A DNA stretch of 64,000 bases from Afipia carboxidovorans OM5 (lineage in GTDB: Bacteria > Pseudomonadota > Alphaproteobacteria > Rhizobiales > Xanthobacteraceae): contig NC_015684.1 of NCBI RefSeq assembly GCF_000218565.1, forward strand, positions 1,054,001 to 1,118,000. Reading direction: 5' to 3'. Shown piece after piece: positions 8,152 through 16,139 of the stretch (within the stretch, counting starts at the first letter, position 1; each line of letters starts with the position of its first letter). The translations under genes were made by a program, and so were the position numbers. The notes under the pieces were generated by a model that was not told the origin of the DNA, made no database searches, and saw only the letters and a program-made list of their open reading frames with translations.

Positions 8152-8987
8152 ATAAGCCTGCTGCAGTTGAAACGACCGAGTCCGAAGCGGAACGTCTGGA
8201 AGCCCGGCAGAGCCGGACGCTTGCCGATGCGTCTACGGCGATGATGGCGGTTTACCAGACGTTGTTCGGCCTTCTGCTGCTGGTGCTGTGGCAGGCCGCC
8301 TCGGAGTGGCTGATCGATCCGTTTTTCATCAGCAGCCCGCTCGAAGTGATCGCCCGGCTTGTCGCATGGACATCCGACGGCAGCATCTTCGTCCATATCT
8401 GGGCGACGGTGTACGCAACCTTCCTCGGCTTTGCGATCGGCGCCGTGCTCGGCGTGGTCGGCGGCATCTGGCTCGGCGTGTCGCCGTTCTTCAGCCGGCT
8501 GCTCAATCCCTACATCTGGGCGTTCAACGCGCTGCCGAAAGTCGCACTGGCGCCGCTCCTGATCCTGTGGTTCGGGCTCGGCATCCATTCGAAGGTTGCG
8601 CTCGCCGCGGTGCTCGTCGTGTTCCTGGTGTTCGTCAACACCTTCTCCGGCGTGCGCGAGGTCGATCAGGATCTGATCGACGGTGTGCGCCTGATGAAGG
8701 CAAAGCGCTCGCAGATCCTGATGAAGGTGATCCTGCCGTCGGCGCTGTCGTGGATTTTCGTCGGTCTGAAATCCTCGCTGCCGTACGCGCTGATCGGCGT
8801 CATCATCGGTGAGATGATCGCCTCGAACAAAGGCCTCGGCTATCTCGTGCAGCGCGCGGGAAGCGAGTTCGATACAGCGGGCGCATTTGCCGCGCTGACT
8901 ATCATCGCGGTGATTGCCGCGGTGCTCAACGAGTTCGTTCAGGCTTCGCAGGAGCGACTCGAACGCTGGAAGATTGTTAATCGATAG
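8148..8987 (+). CDS. ABC transporter permease (SsuC/TauC family)
   Basis: A 279-residue inner-membrane protein with about six hydrophobic helices after a charged 35-residue N-terminus. The cytoplasmic EAA loop is visible around LIDGVRLMKAKRSQILMKVI..P, which docks on the ATPase. The start is a TTG at 8148 sharing bases with the ATPase stop. It functions as the channel of the importer formed with the genes on either side. Confidence 0.92.
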   Translation: MNKPAAVETTESEAERLEARQSRTLADASTAMMAVYQTLFGLLLLVLWQAASEWLIDPFFISSPLEVIARLVAWTSDGSIFVHIWATVYATFLGFAIGAVLGVVGGIWLGVSPFFSRLLNPYIWAFNALPKVALAPLLILWFGLGIHSKVALAAVLVVFLVFVNTFSGVREVDQDLIDGVRLMKAKRSQILMKVILPSALSWIFVGLKSSLPYALIGVIIGEMIASNKGLGYLVQRAGSEFDTAGAFAALTIIAVIAAVLNEFVQASQERLERWKIVNR

Positions 8988-9032
8988 GACAACGAAACGC
9001 ACCGCTAAGGTGCAATGGGAGGAGGCGCTAAG

Positions 9033-10019
9033 ATGAGATCGATCAAGTGTGCAATCCTGGCCCTGTTTGCGATGGTTGGCGCAACCTGTGCCAACGCTCA
9101 GGAAACCGTTCGCATTACCAATATCGGGCATGGCTATTACGCGGGCCCGCTTTATGTCGCGATGCGCGAGAAGCTGTTCGAGAAGCACGGCCTCAAGGCG
9201 GACGTGACCTTCGTGAAGGGCGGCTCGCTGGTGCTGCAGTCGCTCCTCAGCAAGGACGCCGATTTCGGCGTTCTGACCTATGAGCACGTCATCACCGCGG
9301 CGGCACAGGGCAAGAGCCTGGTGCAGATCTTCAACATCACCACGCGGCCGATCAACAACGTCATCGCCAATAACGAACTGATCGAGGCCAACGCCAACAA
9401 ATCGCTGAAAGACAAAATTCTGGCGCTGAAGGGCAAGCGCATCGGCACGCCGTCGCCGGGCGGCTCGGGCGAGAAGATGCTCGGGGTTCTCGCCAAGGAA
9501 TACGGGCTCACGCTGCCGGGCGATGTCCAGCTCGTCTATCTCGGCGCCGATGCCGGCGGTTATGTCGGCGCGTTCCAGGCCAAGATGATCGATGCGGCGA
9601 TGCCGTTCGAGCCTGCGGGCGTCATGCTCGAGCAGAAGAAGCTCGGCGGAATCTTTGTCAACCTGATGAAGGGCGACGTCGAGCAGTTCCGCGATCTCAT
9701 TTTCATGGGCGTCGTCACCACGCCGGACATGATCCAGAACAAGCCCGAGACCGTGAAGAAGCTCGCGGCGGTGTTCTCCGAGGCGCAGCGCATCCTGCTC
9801 GATCCTGCGCGCGGCAAGAAGATCATGGCCCAGGAGTTTCCGGAAATGACCGCGGAGACCAACGAGCGCTCCTACGAGACGCTGACGCAGATTTGGAGCA
9901 AGGACGGCCGCATGACGCTCGAAGGCGGCAAGAAGGTCTACGACTTCCTGCAGCCGCCGGGCGACAAGAAGATCGAGTTCGAAAAGACCTTCACCAACGC
10001 GTTCCTTCCGGAAAAGTAA
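9033..10019 (+). CDS. ABC transporter substrate-binding protein (NMT1/TauA-like)
   Basis: A 328-residue periplasmic protein. The signal peptide is MRSIKCAILALFAMVGATCANAQ, and the mature part begins ETVRITNIGHGYYAGPLYVA, the typical NMT1/THI5-like lobe start. The ATG at 9033 is chosen over one at 9015 because GGGAGGAGG lies just upstream and the signal peptide then starts correctly. Family members bind sulfonates, nitrate, thiamine precursors or aromatic acids, and the ligand here is unknown. Neighbouring catabolic genes suggest an organic carbon source. Confidence 0.9.
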   Translation: MRSIKCAILALFAMVGATCANAQETVRITNIGHGYYAGPLYVAMREKLFEKHGLKADVTFVKGGSLVLQSLLSKDADFGVLTYEHVITAAAQGKSLVQIFNITTRPINNVIANNELIEANANKSLKDKILALKGKRIGTPSPGGSGEKMLGVLAKEYGLTLPGDVQLVYLGADAGGYVGAFQAKMIDAAMPFEPAGVMLEQKKLGGIFVNLMKGDVEQFRDLIFMGVVTTPDMIQNKPETVKKLAAVFSEAQRILLDPARGKKIMAQEFPEMTAETNERSYETLTQIWSKDGRMTLEGGKKVYDFLQPPGDKKIEFEKTFTNAFLPEK

Positions 10020-10026
10020 TGCTGCC

Positions 10027-10935
10027 ATGACCACCGATCCGCGGATTGCCTACGACGAGCACTGGGCGAAAAAGGGAGACGTCTCGTTGTTCGTGGCGCG
10101 CAAGCGGCTGCGAGAGCGTTCCGCGGATCAAACAAAGCGTCTCCCCGTCGTCCTCGTGCACGGGTCGTCGAATTCGGCGCTGCCGACCTTCGACCTCACC
10201 GTGCCGGGGCACCCGGATTACTCGTTCATGGACTGGCTCGCATTGCGGGGCTGGGACGTCTGGGCGATGGATCACGAGGGCTATGGCCGCTCGACTGTCA
10301 CACCCGGAAACTCCGACATTGCAACAGGCGTGGAAGACCTGAAGGCGACGGCGCGCGTGATCGCGGCCGAGACCGGCATGTCGGAGTTCAATCTTTATGG
10401 CCTGTCGTCAGGCTCGCTGCGGGTTGCTGCGTTCGCGCAAGGAGCGCCCGAACACGCCGCGCGCATCGTGCTCGATGCGTTCGTGTGGACGGGGGAGGGC
10501 TCGCCGACGCTGGAGAAGCGCAGGGCGGGCGTGGCGCAGTTCCGAGCCTCGAATCGCCGCGCCATCGACATCGATTATATCGTCGGCATTTTCCTGCGCG
10601 ACGGGCCGGGCACCACCGATCCCGCCGTTGCCGAAGCGTGCGCCCGCGCGCAGCTCCTTTATGACGACTCGGTGCCGACCGGAACCTATCTCGACATGAC
10701 GACGAAGCTGCCGCTGGTCGACCCGGACAGGATTGCCGCGCCGACCTTCATGGTGCGTGGCGAGCACGACAGCCTCGCGACGATGGACGACCTGCTGGCG
10801 TTCTTCAATCGCCTGCCGACCAACGACAAGCGGTTCGCCGTGCTGCCGCATCTCGCGCACATTGCGACGCTCGGCAAGGCGCGCCATGTGTTGTGGAATG
10901 CGGTCGATGAATTTTTTCGGTCAGGGGTCAAGTAA
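10027..10935 (+). CDS. Alpha/beta hydrolase
   Basis: A 302-residue alpha/beta-fold hydrolase. Visible elements are the oxyanion-hole region LVHGSSNSA, the nucleophile elbow GLSSG (Ser between Leu-Ser and Gly, about residue 126), a late acidic residue in RGEHDSLA and a late histidine in LPHLAHIA. No signal peptide, so cytoplasmic. It starts 7 nt after the binding-protein stop, so it is cotranscribed with the importer. It probably cleaves an ester, amide or C-C bond of the imported compound; the substrate is not predictable. Confidence 0.85.
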   Translation: MTTDPRIAYDEHWAKKGDVSLFVARKRLRERSADQTKRLPVVLVHGSSNSALPTFDLTVPGHPDYSFMDWLALRGWDVWAMDHEGYGRSTVTPGNSDIATGVEDLKATARVIAAETGMSEFNLYGLSSGSLRVAAFAQGAPEHAARIVLDAFVWTGEGSPTLEKRRAGVAQFRASNRRAIDIDYIVGIFLRDGPGTTDPAVAEACARAQLLYDDSVPTGTYLDMTTKLPLVDPDRIAAPTFMVRGEHDSLATMDDLLAFFNRLPTNDKRFAVLPHLAHIATLGKARHVLWNAVDEFFRSGVK

Positions 10936-10949
10936 CAGCGGAGCGCGCC

Positions 10950-13361
10950 ATGTCACCCGCGGAATCTGACAAGCTGAAGATGCTCGCCGAGCTCGAACGG
11001 CGCATTCTGTGGCTTGCCTCGTGGACCATCCATCAGGCGAACCATGTGCGCGAGCCGGGCGAGGTGAAGGTCGGCGGCCATCAGGCCTCGTCCGCATCGC
11101 TCGCGACCATCATGACCGCGCTTTATTTCGACGTGCTGCGTCCGCAGGACCGCGTCGCGGTGAAGCCGCACGCCTCGCCGATCTTCCACGCGATCCAGTA
11201 TCTCGCAGGCAACCAGACCATCGAGAAGCTGCAGAACTTTCGCGGCCTCAAGGGCGCGCAGAGCTATCCCTCGCGCACCAAGGACATCGACGACGTGGAT
11301 TTCTCCACCGGCTCGGTCGGCCTTGGCGTGGCGCAGACGCTGTTCTCCTCGCTGGTGCAGGATTACGTCAGCGCCCATGGCTGGATGGGCGAGCGCCCCG
11401 AAGGCCGCATGGTGGCGCTCGTCGGCGATGCCGAGATGGACGAGGGCAACATCTATGAAGCCCTGATCGAGGGCTGGAAGCACGGCCTGCGCAACTGCTG
11501 GTGGATCGTCGATTACAACCGCCAGTCGCTCGATGCCGTGATCCGCGAAGGGCTGTGGCAGAAATTCGAGCAGATGTTCGCGAATTTCGGCTGGGATGTC
11601 GTCATCCTCAAGCACGGCAGGTTGCAGCAGCAGGCCTTTGCCGAGCCCGGCGGCGAGGTGCTGCGCGACTGGATCGACCGTTGCCCGAACCAGCTCTATT
11701 CGGCGCTGACGTTCCAGGGCGGCGCGGCGTGGCGCAAGAAGCTGCTCGACGAGATCGGCGATCAGGGGCCGGTCAGCGCGCTGATCGACCGGCGCAATGA
11801 TGCCGAGTTAGAGGCGCTGATGAACAATCTCGGCGGCCACGACATGCCGAGCCTGTTGCAGGCGTTCGAGGCGGCTTCAAAGCATGACCGGCCGACCTGC
11901 TTCATCTGCTACACGATTAAAGGCTTCAGCCTTCCGCTCGCCGGCCACAAGGACAACCACGCCGGGCTGATGACGCCCGCGCAACTTGCGACCTTCCAGA
12001 CCAGCGTTGGTGTCCGCCAGGGCCACGAATGGGACAAGTGGGAAGGCACGGCGGTCGATCCGAAGAAGCTGGAAGCTTTCGTGCACGCCGCACCGTTCTT
12101 CGCGCAAGGCACGCGCCACCATTCGGCACCGAGCGTGGATGTACCTGCGCAGCTTGTCGTCCCGCAAAATGCCGGCAAGGTCGTCTCCACCCAGATGGGT
12201 TTTGGCCAGATCCTCAACGAGATCGCCCGCGACGACAGCGAGTTTGCAAGCCGCGTGGTGACGACCTCGCCGGACGTCACGGTCTCGACCAATCTTGGCC
12301 CGTGGGTGAACCGCCGCGGCTTGTTCGCGCGCGATAAGCTCGCCGACACGTTCAAGGCCGAGCGCATCCCCTCGACCTACACGTGGGAATTCGGTCCCTC
12401 CGGCCAACACCTCGAACTCGGTATCGCCGAGTCCAACCTGATGATCATGCTGTCGGCGCTCGGCCTGTCGCATTCGATCAACGGGGTGCGGCTGCTGCCG
12501 GTCGGCACGCTGTATGATCCCTTCATCTATCGTGCGGCGGACCAGTTGAACTACGCCTGCTATCAGGATGCGCGCTTCCTGCTGGCGGGCACACCGTCCG
12601 GCATCACGCTCGCGCCGGAGGGCGGCGCGCATCAGTCGATCGGCACGCCGCTGATCGGCATGGCGCAGGATGGCCTGTGCGCGTTCGAGCCCGCGTTTAT
12701 CGATGAGCTTGCCGTCATCATGCGTTTTGCGTTCGACTACATGCAGCGCAACGGCGACGGCGATCCCGACGAGACCACATGGCTGCGCGACCAGACCGGC
12801 GGCTCGGTCTATCTGCGGCTGTCGACGCGGCCGGTGGAGCAGCCGGTGCGCGAGATGACCGATCAGCTTGCGAACGACATTATTCTCGGCGCGTACTGGA
12901 TGCGCCCGCCGACGCCGAACACGACCGTGATGATCGCCTATCAGGGCGTGATCGCGCCGGAGGCGATTGCCGCCGCGGGGTTGCTCGCGGAAGATCGCCG
13001 CGATGTTGCGATCCTCGCCGTTACCTCGGCGGATCGCCTCAACGCCGGCGCGCAGGCGGCCGAGCGTGCGCGCCAGCGTGGCAATGCGGCGGCGACGAGC
13101 CATATTGAACGCATGCTGGAAAAGCTCGACCGCAATTGCGGCATTGTCACGGTGACGGACGGCCATCCGCTGACGCTGTCATGGCTCGGCAGCGTGCAGG
13201 GCCATCGCGTCAAGGCGCTGGGCGTCGAGCATTTCGGCCAGACCGGCACCATCGCCGACCTCTACCATCACTATAATATCGACACCAACGCGATCGTTCA
13301 CGCCGCGCAGGCGGCCTCGACCGGCCGCACCGTGCGTTACCTCCGCGCGCTTTCGACCTGA
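10950..13361 (+). CDS. Stand-alone AceE-like 2-oxoacid dehydrogenase E1 / transketolase-type TPP enzyme
   Basis: An 803-residue thiamine-diphosphate enzyme of the homodimeric E1 (AceE) type, shorter than the roughly 890 residues of E. coli AceE. The TPP/Mg motif reads GDAEMDEGN...VDYNRQSLD (about residues 155-190). The central pyrimidine-binding domain contains ELGIAESN and the C-terminal domain is transketolase-like. No E2 or E3 gene is nearby. It may oxidise a 2-oxoacid (pyruvate or 2-oxobutyrate, as in MdeB-like enzymes) or act as a TPP-dependent lyase in this catabolic cluster. It starts 14 nt after the hydrolase. The class is clear but the substrate is inference. Confidence 0.85.
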   Translation: MSPAESDKLKMLAELERRILWLASWTIHQANHVREPGEVKVGGHQASSASLATIMTALYFDVLRPQDRVAVKPHASPIFHAIQYLAGNQTIEKLQNFRGLKGAQSYPSRTKDIDDVDFSTGSVGLGVAQTLFSSLVQDYVSAHGWMGERPEGRMVALVGDAEMDEGNIYEALIEGWKHGLRNCWWIVDYNRQSLDAVIREGLWQKFEQMFANFGWDVVILKHGRLQQQAFAEPGGEVLRDWIDRCPNQLYSALTFQGGAAWRKKLLDEIGDQGPVSALIDRRNDAELEALMNNLGGHDMPSLLQAFEAASKHDRPTCFICYTIKGFSLPLAGHKDNHAGLMTPAQLATFQTSVGVRQGHEWDKWEGTAVDPKKLEAFVHAAPFFAQGTRHHSAPSVDVPAQLVVPQNAGKVVSTQMGFGQILNEIARDDSEFASRVVTTSPDVTVSTNLGPWVNRRGLFARDKLADTFKAERIPSTYTWEFGPSGQHLELGIAESNLMIMLSALGLSHSINGVRLLPVGTLYDPFIYRAADQLNYACYQDARFLLAGTPSGITLAPEGGAHQSIGTPLIGMAQDGLCAFEPAFIDELAVIMRFAFDYMQRNGDGDPDETTWLRDQTGGSVYLRLSTRPVEQPVREMTDQLANDIILGAYWMRPPTPNTTVMIAYQGVIAPEAIAAAGLLAEDRRDVAILAVTSADRLNAGAQAAERARQRGNAAATSHIERMLEKLDRNCGIVTVTDGHPLTLSWLGSVQGHRVKALGVEHFGQTGTIADLYHHYNIDTNAIVHAAQAASTGRTVRYLRALST

Positions 13362-13460
13362 CGGCGGGCGGCACGCGGCCGCCCCGAAGCCTCGCTTTTT
13401 CGGGTGCCGCGCTTTCTTGACGCGGATCGTATCCACGCCGCTCGAAAACACTATAAGATC

Positions 13461-13480
13461 GTTCCCGTATGAACGGGGAC
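13461..13480 (+). promoter_or_regulatory. Inverted repeat covering the ribosome site of the NCS1-kinase gene
   Basis: GTTCCCGT-ATGA-ACGGGGAC, 7 of 8 positions paired, ends 7 nt before the GTG start. The 3' arm contains the only purine-rich stretch (GGGGA) that could act as ribosome site. A TATAAG box (13452-13457) precedes it. It could be an operator or an mRNA hairpin limiting translation. Confidence 0.35.
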
Positions 13481-13487
13481 CTGTTCA

Positions 13488-16139
13488 GTGGAGACGCCAC
13501 GGCTTCCGGCTTTGCGTTCCTATCACTCGTGGATCGCGAACGAGACCCTTGAGGACTATTCGCTCCGCTATGCTGCCCAGTCGTTTCGGCGCTGGTCACC
13601 TTTCGTCATCTCCAATACCGCGCTCGGCGGCATTTCGTTTCTGGCGCTTGAGGCGATCGGCGGTGCGCTGACGCTGAGCTACGGTTTTACCAATGCCGCG
13701 CTCGCAATTCTGGTCGGCTCGATCTTCATCTTCGTCACCAATCTGCCGATCTCCTATTATTCCAGCCGCTACAACATCGACCTTGACCTGCTGACCCGCG
13801 GCGCGGGGTTCGGCTATATCGGATCGACCATCACATCGCTGATCTACGCGAGCTTCACCTTCATCTTCTTCGCGCTCGAAGGCGCGATCATGGCGCAGGC
13901 GCTGAAGCTCTATGCCGGGGTACCGCTGGTCGTCGGCTATATCGTATCCTCGCTCATCATCATCCCGGTGACGATGATGGGCGTCACCATGATCAGCCGC
14001 CTGCAGCTTGTGACCCAGCCGCTCTGGCTCCTGATGATGATCGTGCCGTTCGTCATGATCATCTGGAAGCAGCCGGAAGATATCGTCGCGTGGACGAACT
14101 TCGCCGGCCTCGACGGCAGCAAGACCGGATTCAACAGTCTCGCCTTCGGGGCGGCGGTCAGCGTGATGTGCTCGCTCGTGGTGCAGGTCGGGGAGCAGGC
14201 GGATTATTTGCGGTTTTTGCCGAACAAGACCCCGGAGAACCGGGTGCGGTGGTGGAGCGCCGTGGTGATGGCAGGCCCTGGCTGGATCATCATCGGCGGG
14301 CTCAAGGTGCTTTGCGGCGGCCTGCTCGCGGTGCTCGCTGTGTCGGGCGGTTTGCCGCCCGCCGTCGCGCTTGAGCCGATCCATATGTACATCACCGCCT
14401 ATCGCTATGTGTTCGACGACGCGGCGACCGTGCTGCTTGCGGCGACCGTGTTCGTGATCCTCTCGCAGGTGAAGATCAACGTCACCAACGCCTATGCCGG
14501 CTCGCTGGCGTGGTCGAACTTCTTCTCCCGCGTGACGCATTATCATCCCGGCCGCGTCGTCTGGCTCGTCTTCAACATTCTCATCTCGCTTCTTCTGATG
14601 CTGCTCGGCATCTTCCAGACGCTGGAACTCGTGCTTGCCGTCTATTCCAACATCGCCACCGCATGGATCGGCGCGATCTTCGCCGACCTGTGGGTGCTGA
14701 AGCCGCTAAAGGTCAGCCCGTCCTTCATCGAGTTCAAACGCGCGCATTTGCCGAATTTCAATCCGGTCGGGTGCGGCGGCATGGCGTTCGGCTCGCTGGT
14801 GTCGATCGTGGCGTTCAACGGGCTGCTGGGACCGGTTGCGCAGGCTTACTCCGCGCCCCTTTCGTTCGTCGCCTCGTTCTCGCTGGCGATCCTGATCGGC
14901 ATCGCCACGCGCGGGCGTTATTACATCGCCCGCCAGCCGCCGCCGCATATCGCCGGGATGCAGGGACCGGCGCTCCGCTGCGAAATCTGCGACCATTCCT
15001 ACGAGCGCGAGGACATGGCCTATTGCAGCTTTTATGAGCGGCCGATCTGCTCGCTGTGCTGCAGCCTCGAAGCGCATTGTCACGACGTCTGCAAGAAATC
15101 GAGTGCGGCGATCGAAACCTCGCGCTCGCATTATTTCGGGCCGGGCTTCTCGCGCATGCTGGCGCCACACATGCCGCAACGGCTCCTCAAGGTTGGCAGC
15201 CTGTTGCTGGCACTGTCGGTTGTGGCGGGCGCGCTGTTCCTGCTGACCTATCGTCTGGTCGAGCCGGGAGCAGATGTGCCGCGCCTCGAAAATGACGCGC
15301 TGCTGCTGCGGGTGTTTCTGGCGCTGCTGCCGCTGCTCGCCGTCGGGGCATGGTGGATCGTGCTTTCCAACGAGAGCCGCGAACTCGCGCAGCGCAACCT
15401 GGTGGCATCGCTGGAGAAATTGCGCGATGCGCAGGGCGAACTCGCGCGCACCGAGCGCCTCGCCACCATCGGCCAGATTACCGCAACGGTGAGTCATGAG
15501 TTGAGGAATCCGCTCGGCTCGCTGATGGCGTCGGTTGCGGTGCTGAAACGCACGCCGCCAGATACCAGCCCGGGTGTGCGCGGCGAGCTTGACCGCATCC
15601 AGCGCAACATTGAGCGGTGCGCCCGGATCATCGAGGATCTGTTGCAGTTCTCGCGGCGTCCGCGCATGGCGCTGGCGCCGCTCGCGATCGATAGCTGGAT
15701 CGAGCAGAACGCCGCGGATCTGCGGGCGCTGTCGGATGTCTCGCTCGATCTCGATCTGCGATCCGGCCGCTTCATTCAGGCGGACGGCGAGCGGTTGCGG
15801 CAGGCGCTTGTCAATCTGGTGCAGAATGCGATGCAGGCGGCGGCCGAGCAGCATCCCGCGGGCGAGGGAAAGGTCGTGCTCTCGACCGAAAATATCGGCG
15901 ACGTCGTTCGCCTGTCGGTGATCGACAACGGCGTCGGCATGACGGAGGAGGTGCGCGCCCGCGTGTTCGAGCCGCTGTTCAGCACCAAGACCTTCGGCGT
16001 CGGGCTTGGCATGGCGCATGTCGCCCGCATCGTGGAGCGTCATGCGGGCACGATTGTGATTTCGTCCCAGCCGGGCAAGGGCAGCAATATCGAAGTGCGC
16101 CTGCCGGCTCGCGAGATGGAGGGCGCGGATAATGGATGA
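13488..16139 (+). CDS. NCS1 permease - Cys/His module - sensor histidine kinase fusion
   Basis: An 883-residue membrane receptor with three parts. Residues about 1-490 are an NCS1 (nucleobase/cytosine/hydantoin permease, CodB-like) transporter with about 12 hydrophobic helices. Residues 498-535 form a compact Cys/His cluster (C498, C501, C513, C521, C524, C525, H530, C531, H532, C535) that looks like a zinc-binding module. Two more membrane helices follow (about 560-630), then HisKA with H670 in SHELRNP and a HATPase with N-box VQNAMQ, DNGVGM and GVGLGMA motifs. It has no receiver, so phosphate must pass to a partner; the next gene overlaps by 8 bp and carries receivers. The layout parallels CbrA-type transporter-kinases, which use a different transporter family. 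GTG start; the ligand is unknown. Confidence 0.92.
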   Translation: METPRLPALRSYHSWIANETLEDYSLRYAAQSFRRWSPFVISNTALGGISFLALEAIGGALTLSYGFTNAALAILVGSIFIFVTNLPISYYSSRYNIDLDLLTRGAGFGYIGSTITSLIYASFTFIFFALEGAIMAQALKLYAGVPLVVGYIVSSLIIIPVTMMGVTMISRLQLVTQPLWLLMMIVPFVMIIWKQPEDIVAWTNFAGLDGSKTGFNSLAFGAAVSVMCSLVVQVGEQADYLRFLPNKTPENRVRWWSAVVMAGPGWIIIGGLKVLCGGLLAVLAVSGGLPPAVALEPIHMYITAYRYVFDDAATVLLAATVFVILSQVKINVTNAYAGSLAWSNFFSRVTHYHPGRVVWLVFNILISLLLMLLGIFQTLELVLAVYSNIATAWIGAIFADLWVLKPLKVSPSFIEFKRAHLPNFNPVGCGGMAFGSLVSIVAFNGLLGPVAQAYSAPLSFVASFSLAILIGIATRGRYYIARQPPPHIAGMQGPALRCEICDHSYEREDMAYCSFYERPICSLCCSLEAHCHDVCKKSSAAIETSRSHYFGPGFSRMLAPHMPQRLLKVGSLLLALSVVAGALFLLTYRLVEPGADVPRLENDALLLRVFLALLPLLAVGAWWIVLSNESRELAQRNLVASLEKLRDAQGELARTERLATIGQITATVSHELRNPLGSLMASVAVLKRTPPDTSPGVRGELDRIQRNIERCARIIEDLLQFSRRPRMALAPLAIDSWIEQNAADLRALSDVSLDLDLRSGRFIQADGERLRQALVNLVQNAMQAAAEQHPAGEGKVVLSTENIGDVVRLSVIDNGVGMTEEVRARVFEPLFSTKTFGVGLGMAHVARIVERHAGTIVISSQPGKGSNIEVRLPAREMEGADNG

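Noticed and set aside
12000..13200. Long minus-strand frames inside the AceE-like gene
   Set aside because: Shadows of the coding strand, without start sites or domains.
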